A stretch of DNA of 7,200 nucleotides. Origin: Thermoleophilia bacterium. GTDB taxonomy: Bacteria > Actinomycetota > Thermoleophilia > Gaiellales > Gaiellaceae. Location: assembly GCA_025927435.1 (NCBI GenBank), contig JAICLM010000103.1:1-7200 (forward strand), in the 5' to 3' direction. A program made the position numbers and the translations under genes. The notes below the pieces were generated by a model. It made no database searches, was not told the origin of the DNA, and was given only the letters and a program-made list of their open reading frames with translations. Below, piece after piece: positions 1 through 4,931 of this stretch. Each line of letters opens with the position of its first letter. The first letter of the stretch is position 1.

Positions 1-290
1 TCGTCGGCGTCAATCGCTACGAGCAGGACGACGAGCAGCCGATCGAGATCCTCCGCATCGACCCGGCCCTCGAGCGGAAACAGATCGAGCGGGTGCAGGC
101 GCTGCGAGAGCGGCGCGACTCGGCAGCGGCCGAGGCCGCGCTTGCCCGGCTGAAGGAGGATGCGGCGCGCGACGACCGCAACCTGATGGAGCCGATCATG
201 GCCGCCTCCCGCGCGTACGTCACGATGGGCGAGATGTGCGACGCGCTCCGCGAGGTCTGGGGGACCTGGCGCGAGACGCCCGTGTTCTAG
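1..290 (+). CDS. Methylmalonyl-CoA mutase-type large (catalytic) subunit, C-terminal end (partial)
   Basis: This is the 3' end of the catalytic chain of a B12-dependent acyl-CoA mutase; the reading frame enters at base 3 and 95 residues plus stop are visible. The tail has the features of the MCM large-chain C-terminus: an opening VGVNRYEQDDEQPIEILRID segment, a charged helical stretch with QIERVQALRERRD, and the closing NLMEPIMAASRAYVTMGEMC segment leading into DALREVWG. In the family this chain forms the TIM barrel that binds the acyl-CoA and carries out the radical carbon-skeleton rearrangement. The protein ends here without a B12 domain, so the enzyme is of the split type, and its cobalamin subunit is encoded at 823-1218. 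The substrate-specificity residues lie outside the window, so methylmalonyl-, isobutyryl-, ethylmalonyl- and 2-hydroxyisobutyryl-CoA mutase cannot be told apart. Its stop overlaps the stop of the opposite-strand regulator. Confidence 0.88.
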   Translation, partial: VGVNRYEQDDEQPIEILRIDPALERKQIERVQALRERRDSAAAEAALARLKEDAARDDRNLMEPIMAASRAYVTMGEMCDALREVWGTWRETPVF

Positions 291-799
291 CGGCGCCGGT
301 ACACGCCTGACTCCCGCTCGAGCAGCCCCTCGTCGACGAGATATCGCCGCAACGCGGCCGTGTCGTCGTGGAGCTCGCCGAGGAGCGCGTTCACCTCGCG
401 CTCGTCGTAGTCACGCCCTTCCTCGAACCGGCGCGCGACGTAGCCGAGCACGACGCGCTTCTGCCGGTACCGGGCCGGCAAGCGCACGAGGCGGCCGTCG
501 AGGACGAAGTTCCGCAGCACGCGCTGCTCCTCGTCGGTCGCGTCGCTCGCTCCGCGTTCCCGTCCCGGACGGGAACGGGCGGCCGTCTCGAGCGCCTCCG
601 TCGAGATCCGCAAGCCGTCACGCTGCTCGATCACGCCGGTCTGGACGAGCCTGTGGAGGACGTTCTGGACCGTCGTCTCGTCGACTCCGGCAGCGCGGGC
701 GGCATCCCCGACCGTGCGCGCGCCGAGCGCGACCGCGGCGAAGACGCGCAGCCGATCCTCGTCGGCGAGCAGCCCTGCGAGTGTGGCGGGAGCGACCAT
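287..799 (-). CDS. Winged-helix regulator with C-terminal DUF2087 domain
   Basis: A 170-residue protein with two parts. Residues about 8-65 resemble an ArsR/MarR-like winged helix-turn-helix: helices around LADEDRLRVFAAVALG, a turn at TVGDAARAAGVD, a recognition-helix candidate ETTVQNVLHRLVQTG (41-55) and a wing at IEQRDGLRIS. Residues about 95-168 match DUF2087, with NFVLDGRLVRLPARYRQKR, then YVARRFEEGRDYDEREVNAL, then the HDD..ALRRYLVDEGLLER segment. DUF2087 is commonly found in small transcription factors; its ligand is not known to me. Residues 70-92 are an Arg-rich linker that contains a DNA palindrome. The ATG at 799 is preceded by AGGA with about 8 bases between, a weak ribosome site. 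The gene lies between the two mutase subunit genes, convergent with the first (shared CTAG stops) and divergent from the second (23 bp). I infer that it regulates its own promoter and the B12-subunit/hydratase promoter. No sensor residues can be recognised. Confidence 0.88.
   Translation of the reverse strand: MVAPATLAGLLADEDRLRVFAAVALGARTVGDAARAAGVDETTVQNVLHRLVQTGVIEQRDGLRISTEALETAARSRPGRERGASDATDEEQRVLRNFVLDGRLVRLPARYRQKRVVLGYVARRFEEGRDYDEREVNALLGELHDDTAALRRYLVDEGLLERESGVYRRR
555..577. repeat. Palindrome with 11-bp arms inside the regulator gene
   Basis: The left arm CGTTCCCGTCC (555-565) and right arm GGACGGGAACG (567-577) are exact reverse complements around one base at 566. The element lies within the coding sequence for residues 75-82, the Arg-rich linker between the HTH and DUF2087 domains. 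It could be an intragenic operator, an mRNA structure, or a by-product of CG-rich Arg/Gly codons. The spacer is too short for a normal hairpin loop unless the central pairs open. The symmetry is directly visible; the function is unknown. Confidence 0.6.
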
Positions 800-807
800 C
801 GTCGGTT

Positions 808-815
808 CCTATACT
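808..815. promoter_or_regulatory. Overlapping divergent -10 elements between regulator and B12-subunit genes
   Basis: On the plus strand TATACT (810-815) is a strong -10 hexamer lying exactly 7 bases before the GTG at 823, the geometry of a leaderless transcript whose first base is the start codon. On the minus strand the same TATA core reads TATAGG (813 down to 808), 8 bases before the ATG at 799. The gap between the genes is only 23 bp, so both promoters must overlap, and polymerase or regulator binding here would affect both genes. No good -35 box is visible for either direction. Confidence 0.55.
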
Positions 816-822
816 GCCCGCC

Positions 823-1218
823 GTGGCAGGGAAGATCCGCGTCGTCGTTGCGAAGCCGGGCCTCGACGGGCACGACCGCGGCGCCAAGATCATCGCCCGC
901 GCGCTCCGCGACGCCGGCATGGAGGTCATCTACACCGGCCTCCACCAGACACCCGAGCAGATCGTCGAGACCGCGATCCAGGAGGACGCCGACGCCGTCG
1001 GGATCTCGATCCTCTCGGGCGCGCACATGACCCTCGTGCCTCGCATCCTCGAGCTCCTGCGTGAGAACGGCGTCGAGGACGTTGTCGTCGTGGTCGGGGG
1101 GACGATCCCGGATGACGACGCCGACGAGCTGCGCAAGCTCGGGGTCGCGGGCGTCTTCGGCCCGGGCGCGCCCACCAGCGAGATCGTCGATTTCATTCGC
1201 GGCGCGGTGCCCGCTTGA
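823..1218 (+). CDS. Cobalamin-binding (small) subunit of methylmalonyl-CoA mutase-type enzyme
   Basis: A 131-residue stand-alone B12-binding domain. It has the full signature: DGHDRG (D15, H17, G20, the DxHxxG motif whose His becomes the lower axial cobalt ligand), the SxL motif in ISILSG (S62, L64), and the GG of VVGGTIP (G92-G93). In the family this Rossmann-like domain holds adenosylcobalamin against the TIM barrel of the large chain, whose C-terminus is at the left of the window. Length is normal for a separate MCM small subunit. I chose the GTG at 823, not the in-frame GTG at 781: the family begins at about GKIRVVVAKPGLDGHD, the longer start would run over the regulator's 5' end, and a -10 hexamer sits 7 bases before 823. 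The gene ends in a TTGA overlap with the enoyl-CoA hydratase, implying translational coupling. Its partner could also be an Icm- or Hcm-type mutase. Confidence 0.92.
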   Translation: MAGKIRVVVAKPGLDGHDRGAKIIARALRDAGMEVIYTGLHQTPEQIVETAIQEDADAVGISILSGAHMTLVPRILELLRENGVEDVVVVVGGTIPDDDADELRKLGVAGVFGPGAPTSEIVDFIRGAVPA

Positions 1219-1967
1219 GCGTCGTCGTCGACCGCCAGGATGCGGTCGCCGTAGTCACGATCGACCGCCAGGAGGCGCTCAACGCGCTCGACGTCGAGAC
1301 GCTGACCGAGCTCCGCGACCGGCTGCGCGAGCTCGCCGAGGACTACGCGGCGCGTGTCGTCGTCCTCACGGGGGCCGGCGATCGCGCCTTCGTCGCCGGC
1401 GCGGACATCAAGTACATGGGGAGCCTCGAGCCGGCGGAGGCGAAGGAGTGGGGAGCGCTCGGCCACGAGGCGGCGCGCCTGCTCGAGGACATGCCGAAGC
1501 CGACCGTCGCCGCGATCAACGGCTTCGCGCTCGGCGGCGGCTGCGAGCTCGCCCTCGGCTGCGACCTGCGTTACGCCTCGAGCAACGCTCGCCTCGGGCA
1601 GCCCGAGATCGATCTCGGCATCGTCCCCGGGTGGGGCGGCACCCAGCGGCTCGCCCGCGTCTGCGGCCTGGGCGTCGCAAAGGAGCTCGTCCTCACGGGC
1701 CGCCAGGTCGACGCCGAGGAGGCGTTCCGCATCGGGCTCGTGAACGCGGTCGCCGATCCGGTGCTCGAGCACGCTCTCGAGGTCGCGGGGAGGCTCGCGG
1801 CCAGGAGCCCGGTGGCGCTGCGCGTCGCCAAGCGCCTGCTCAACCTCTCGCCCGGCGCGCTCGAGCGGGAGGCCGAGGAGTTCGGCGACCTCTTCGCCAG
1901 CGAGGACGCGAAAGAGGGCCTCGCGGCCTTCGCCGAGAAACGGCCACCCCGCTTCGTCGGCAGGTAA
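1215..1967 (+). CDS. Enoyl-CoA hydratase (crotonase family)
   Basis: A 250-residue crotonase-fold protein of typical length. It carries the CoA/oxyanion segment FVAGADIKYM (59-68), the GGGCELALGCD segment with E111, and GQPEIDLGIVPGWGGTQRL with E131. E111 and E131 are 20 residues apart and match catalytic Glu144 and Glu164 of rat mitochondrial enoyl-CoA hydratase, so true hydratase activity (trans-2-enoyl-CoA to 3-hydroxyacyl-CoA in beta-oxidation) is likely, rather than a diverged family member such as a decarboxylase. The tail RPPRFVGR is usual for the family. The start is a TTG overlapping the preceding TGA stop as TTGA; no ATG or GTG lies nearby in frame that would keep the first beta strand. 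Ribosome-site complementarity is poor, which fits coupling to the B12 subunit. The chain-length or branched-substrate preference cannot be read from sequence. Confidence 0.93.
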   Translation: MSVVVDRQDAVAVVTIDRQEALNALDVETLTELRDRLRELAEDYAARVVVLTGAGDRAFVAGADIKYMGSLEPAEAKEWGALGHEAARLLEDMPKPTVAAINGFALGGGCELALGCDLRYASSNARLGQPEIDLGIVPGWGGTQRLARVCGLGVAKELVLTGRQVDAEEAFRIGLVNAVADPVLEHALEVAGRLAARSPVALRVAKRLLNLSPGALEREAEEFGDLFASEDAKEGLAAFAEKRPPRFVGR

Positions 1968-2020
1968 AGCATTCGTCACCCGGGAGGATTCGCGGCCGGC
2001 GGCGCGTAGTTCGGGACCCC

Positions 2021-3166
2021 ATGCGCACCCGCATCCTCCTTGTCGGAGCCGTCCTCGCCGTCGCCGTGGCTGCCATCCCGGCCTCGCTCGCCTCCGATGG
2101 TCGGAACCCTCAGACCGCCGGGTTGCAGGTCGCGCTGCGCGCTCAGGGCCTCTACCGGGGCCCGATCGACGCGATCTCGGGGCCCGGGACCGTCGAGGCG
2201 GTCCGCGCCTTCCAACGGATCGAGGGCCTGCCCGCCACCGGGCTCGCGGACGCGCGGACGCGTGCCGCGCTCGGGCCGCTCGGCCGGCCGCTCTTCGGGG
2301 CACGGCCGCTGAAGCGGGGCGCGTTCGGCTGGGACGTCGCAGTGCTCCAGTTCCTGCTCGTGCGCCAGGGGATCAGCGTCCCCGTCAACGCGTACTTCGA
2401 CGCCCCGACCTCGCACGGTGTGCGCGTCATGCAGCAGCGTCTCCACCTGCGCGCGGACGGTGTCGTCGGCCCGCACACGCTCAGAGGGCTCGTCAGCCGG
2501 GAGCCGGTGCCGCTCGCGCACGGCGTCGCCGTCGCGGCCCGCCCCAAGGCTCATCCGCATCGCAGTCACCACCGGCGGACGACTGTGCACGTCGTGCGCG
2601 CGGGCGAGTCGCTCTCGTCGGTCGCCCGGCACTACCGCACCACGGTGGCGAGGCTCGCGCGGCTCAACCACCTCGACCCGAGCCACGTCCTGCTGATCGG
2701 GACGCGCCTCAAGGTGCCGCACGGGCGGCATGTCCAGCACACCGCGACAACGCACCACGTCGCCTACCGCACGCAGAGCGTCGCGTCGGTTCGCACGCTG
2801 CTCGACCACTGGGCGCTGCACTACGGGGTCAACGTGCATCTCGTGCGCGCGCTCGCCTGGATGGAGTCCGGCTACAACAACGCGCTCGTCTCGTCGGTCG
2901 GCGCGCGCGGGATCATGCAGCTCCTGCCGAGCACCTTCCGCTTCGCCGAGAGCGTCCTGATCGGCCATCACCTACGCCACGACGCGAACGGCAACGTCCG
3001 TGCCGGCGTCGCGTACATCGCACACCTCCTGCGCGACTTCCACGGCAACCGGCGGCTCGCGCTCGCCGGCTGGTACCAGGGCGAGGGCGCCGTCAGGAAG
3101 CACGGCGTGTACAAGGTGAGCAAGCCGTTCGTGAAGGCCGTGCTCGCGCTCGCCAAGCGCATGTGA
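2021..3166 (+). CDS. Exported peptidoglycan hydrolase: two PG-binding domains, LysM, lytic transglycosylase
   Basis: A 381-residue modular cell-wall enzyme. Residues 1-25 form a signal peptide: MRTR, a hydrophobic core LLVGAVLAVAVAAIPASLA, and likely cleavage near ASLA-S. Two peptidoglycan_binding_1 repeats follow, about 33-85 (LQVALRAQGLYRGPIDAISG) and 99-157 (the VAVLQFLLVRQG and ADGVVGPHTLRGL segments). Next come a His/Arg-rich linker (167-190) and a LysM domain at 189-233 (HVVRAGESLSSVARHYRTTV ending RLKVP). A second His-rich linker (235-247) leads to an SLT lytic-transglycosylase domain at about 258-378. The probable catalytic Glu is E282 in AWMESGYN, followed by GARGIMQLLPST and LAGWYQGEGAV, the family's second and third motifs. 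It should bind and cleave glycan strands outside the membrane. It lies 53 bp after the hydratase and 38 bp before etfB and has no metabolic link to either. The start is set by the signal peptide; upstream in-frame residues are low-complexity Arg-rich antiframe translation. Confidence 0.92.
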   Translation: MRTRILLVGAVLAVAVAAIPASLASDGRNPQTAGLQVALRAQGLYRGPIDAISGPGTVEAVRAFQRIEGLPATGLADARTRAALGPLGRPLFGARPLKRGAFGWDVAVLQFLLVRQGISVPVNAYFDAPTSHGVRVMQQRLHLRADGVVGPHTLRGLVSREPVPLAHGVAVAARPKAHPHRSHHRRTTVHVVRAGESLSSVARHYRTTVARLARLNHLDPSHVLLIGTRLKVPHGRHVQHTATTHHVAYRTQSVASVRTLLDHWALHYGVNVHLVRALAWMESGYNNALVSSVGARGIMQLLPSTFRFAESVLIGHHLRHDANGNVRAGVAYIAHLLRDFHGNRRLALAGWYQGEGAVRKHGVYKVSKPFVKAVLALAKRM

Positions 3167-3189
3167 ATCAACGCTTTCGGCGGCGCCAC

Positions 3190-3195
3190 TAGAGT
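3190..3195 (+). promoter_or_regulatory. Candidate -10 element for the etfB-etfA-ETF-QO operon
   Basis: TAGAGT fits the TANNNT -10 pattern and lies 9 bases before the etfB ATG in a 38-bp gap. That would give a transcript with almost no 5' leader. No purine-rich ribosome site longer than CGGG precedes the ATG, which fits a leaderless or near-leaderless start. No convincing -35 hexamer is seen. It is the only such hexamer in the gap. Confidence 0.35.
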
Positions 3196-3204
3196 CCCGC
3201 CGGG

Positions 3205-3975
3205 ATGAAGATCGCCGTCTGCGTCAAGCACGTGCCCGAGGGCCCGAGCCGCCTCGATCCCTCCTCGAAGCGCCTCGACCGTTCCGGGGAGGGGGCGCTC
3301 AACCATTTCGACGCGAACGCGGTGGAGGAGGCGCTGCGGCTCAAGGGCGACTCCGACAGCGAGGTCGTGGCCGTCTCACTCGGGCCGCAGAAGGCGCTCG
3401 ACTCGCTACGGAAGGCGCTCGCGATGGGTGCCGACCGCGCGGTGCTCGTCTCGGACGAGGCCGCGGCGGGCTCCGATCTCGTCGCGACGAGCCGACTGCT
3501 CGCGGCCGCGCTCGAGAAGGAGAGCGCCGACCTCGTCCTGTTCGGCCAGCAGGCATCCGACGCCGACGGCGCGGTTCTCTGGGCCGCCGTCGCCGAGCGC
3601 CTCGGCCGGCCGGTCGTCTCGCAGGCGATGGAGCTAGCCCTCGACGGTGGCTCCGTTCGCGTGAAGCGGCAAACGGAGTTCGGCTACGACACGCTCGAGG
3701 CTCCGCTGCCTGCGGTCGTGGCCGTGAGCGACGCGATCAACGAGCCGCGCTACCCGTCGCTCAAGGGGATCATGGGCGCGAAGAAAAAGCCGCAGGACGT
3801 GCTTTCGCTCGCCGAGCTCGGCGTCGACAGCGGCGAAGCGGGCGAAGCCGGGTCACGGACGACCGTGCTCGCGCTCGGCGACCCCCCGGCGCGCGCCGAC
3901 GCGCGCAAGATCGAGGACGACGGCAACGCCGCCGAGGCGATCGTCGACTTCCTCGCCGAGAAGAGGCTCGTGTGA
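3205..3975 (+). CDS. etfB: Electron transfer flavoprotein beta subunit
   Basis: A 256-residue protein with normal EtfB length and start (MKIAVCVKHVPEG). Visible family features are the AMP-site region about residues 75-130 (MGADRAVLVSDEAAAGSD, then LVLFGQQASDADG), and the EtfB signature VKRQTEFGYDTLEAPLPAVV (153-172). The recognition loop NEPRYPSLKGIMGAKKKP (179-196) follows; its L186 corresponds to the leucine anchor (human Leu195) that docks ETF onto acyl-CoA dehydrogenases. With EtfA it forms the soluble FAD/AMP heterodimer that accepts electrons from acyl-CoA dehydrogenases and passes them to ETF-QO. The conventional AMP-site pattern and pairing with an ETF-QO gene suggest a classical, non-bifurcating ETF. 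It is the first gene of a three-gene operon and overlaps etfA by 4 bp (GTGA). Confidence 0.96.
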   Translation: MKIAVCVKHVPEGPSRLDPSSKRLDRSGEGALNHFDANAVEEALRLKGDSDSEVVAVSLGPQKALDSLRKALAMGADRAVLVSDEAAAGSDLVATSRLLAAALEKESADLVLFGQQASDADGAVLWAAVAERLGRPVVSQAMELALDGGSVRVKRQTEFGYDTLEAPLPAVVAVSDAINEPRYPSLKGIMGAKKKPQDVLSLAELGVDSGEAGEAGSRTTVLALGDPPARADARKIEDDGNAAEAIVDFLAEKRLV

Positions 3976-4931
3976 GCATGCTCGTCTTCCTCGAGAGCCA
4001 CGGCAAAGAGCTGCAGAAGGGCTCGCTCGGGGTGCTCGCAAAGGCCGCTTCGCTCGGCGACGCCGACGCGGTGATCGCCGGTGAAGGCGCGAACGCGCTC
4101 GCCGCCGAGGCGGGGAAGTTCGGCGCCAAGAAGGTCTGGATCTGCGAGGACGGCGAGGTCGCGCAGCCGCTGCCGCAGCCGCGCGTCGACGTGCTCGCGC
4201 ACGTGGTGGAGGAGGGTGCCTACGACACCGTGCTGTTCGCGAACTCCGTGCTCGCCGCAGACATCGCCGCCGGCCTCGCCGCGCGTCTCGATGCCGGCCT
4301 CAACTGGGATCTCGTCGACGTCGAGCTGAAGGACGGCGAGCTGGTGGGCAAGCGGCCGGCGCTCCAGGACTCCGTCTACGCGGACGTCGGCTGGGACGGC
4401 ACGCCTCGGCTTGCGCTCTTCCGCGCGGGCTCGTTCGACGCGACCGCCACCGGCGGCGGAGAGCCCGAGACCACGAACGTCTCCCCGTCGTACGCGGAAC
4501 ACTCCACGGCCGTCAAGCTCGTGGGCCAGGACGCCGAGGAGTCGAGCGGCCCCTCGATCGAGGACGCCGACGTGATCGTCGCGGGCGGCCGCGGCCTCGG
4601 CTCGCCCGACAACTTCACGCTCGCAGAGGAGCTTGCTAAGGCGCTCGGCGGCGCCGTCGGAGCGACCCGCGCGGTCGTCGACGCCGGCTGGTACCCCTAC
4701 TCGGCGCAGATCGGCCAGACAGGCAAGACCGTCTCGCCGAAGCTCTACGTCGCTCTCGGCATCTCCGGCGCCATCCAGCACAAGGTCGGCATGCAGAGCT
4801 CCGGCACGATCGTCGCGATCAACAAGGACGCGAACGCGCCGATCTTCGAGTTCAGCGACCTCGGCGTCGTCGGCGACGTGCACGAGATCGTGCCCAAGCT
4901 CACCGAGCTGGTCCGCGCCCGGCGAGGCTGA
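3972..4931 (+). CDS. etfA: Electron transfer flavoprotein alpha subunit
   Basis: A 319-residue EtfA. The N-terminal domain spans about 1-185 and the FAD-binding domain about 195-319. The latter begins ADVIVAGGRGLG and holds ATRAVVDAGW (R233), IGQTGK (T250), and the EtfA signature LYVALGISGAIQH (258-270) running to IVAIN. R233, T250 and H270 keep the spacing of human alpha Arg249, Thr266 and His286, which contact the FAD flavin, so FAD binding looks intact. It ends with the usual NKDANAPIFEFSDLGVVGD. The GTG at 3972 overlaps the etfB stop as GTGA and has AAGAGG 5 bases upstream; an ATG two codons on (3978) is a possible alternative start. It ends in a TGATG overlap with the quinone oxidoreductase gene. 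Confidence 0.96.
   Translation: MSMLVFLESHGKELQKGSLGVLAKAASLGDADAVIAGEGANALAAEAGKFGAKKVWICEDGEVAQPLPQPRVDVLAHVVEEGAYDTVLFANSVLAADIAAGLAARLDAGLNWDLVDVELKDGELVGKRPALQDSVYADVGWDGTPRLALFRAGSFDATATGGGEPETTNVSPSYAEHSTAVKLVGQDAEESSGPSIEDADVIVAGGRGLGSPDNFTLAEELAKALGGAVGATRAVVDAGWYPYSAQIGQTGKTVSPKLYVALGISGAIQHKVGMQSSGTIVAINKDANAPIFEFSDLGVVGDVHEIVPKLTELVRARRG

Noticed and set aside
781..822. Upstream in-frame GTG (781) as the start of the B12 subunit.
   Set aside because: It would add 14 residues foreign to the family, overlap the 5' end of the divergent regulator, and lie before the -10 element that fits the GTG at 823.
1061..2020. Plus-strand frame open upstream of the hydrolase start, extending it by 320 residues.
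   Set aside because: That stretch is the out-of-frame reading of the B12-subunit and hydratase genes (Arg-rich); a proper signal peptide begins at the ATG at 2021.
1968..2020. Possible intrinsic terminator after the hydratase gene.
   Set aside because: GC-rich sequence with short self-complementary bits, but no stable stem followed by a T run. The gaps at 3167-3204, 6623-6672 and 7081-7126 also show none.
930..2303. Long minus-strand open frame (457 codons) opposite the B12-subunit, hydratase and hydrolase genes.
   Set aside because: It is antisense to three well-recognised genes, rich in Arg/Ala/Gly/Asp as expected of a shadow frame in GC-rich DNA, and shows no domain.
1976..2971. Minus-strand open frame of 331 codons opposite the peptidoglycan hydrolase.
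   Set aside because: It is a composition-driven shadow; the plus-strand frame has signal peptide, PG-binding, LysM and SLT motifs.
3750..4883. Minus-strand open frame of 377 codons opposite etfB/etfA.
   Set aside because: The opposite strand carries unmistakable EtfB/EtfA signatures; the antisense product is Arg/Ala/Val/Asp rich without motifs.
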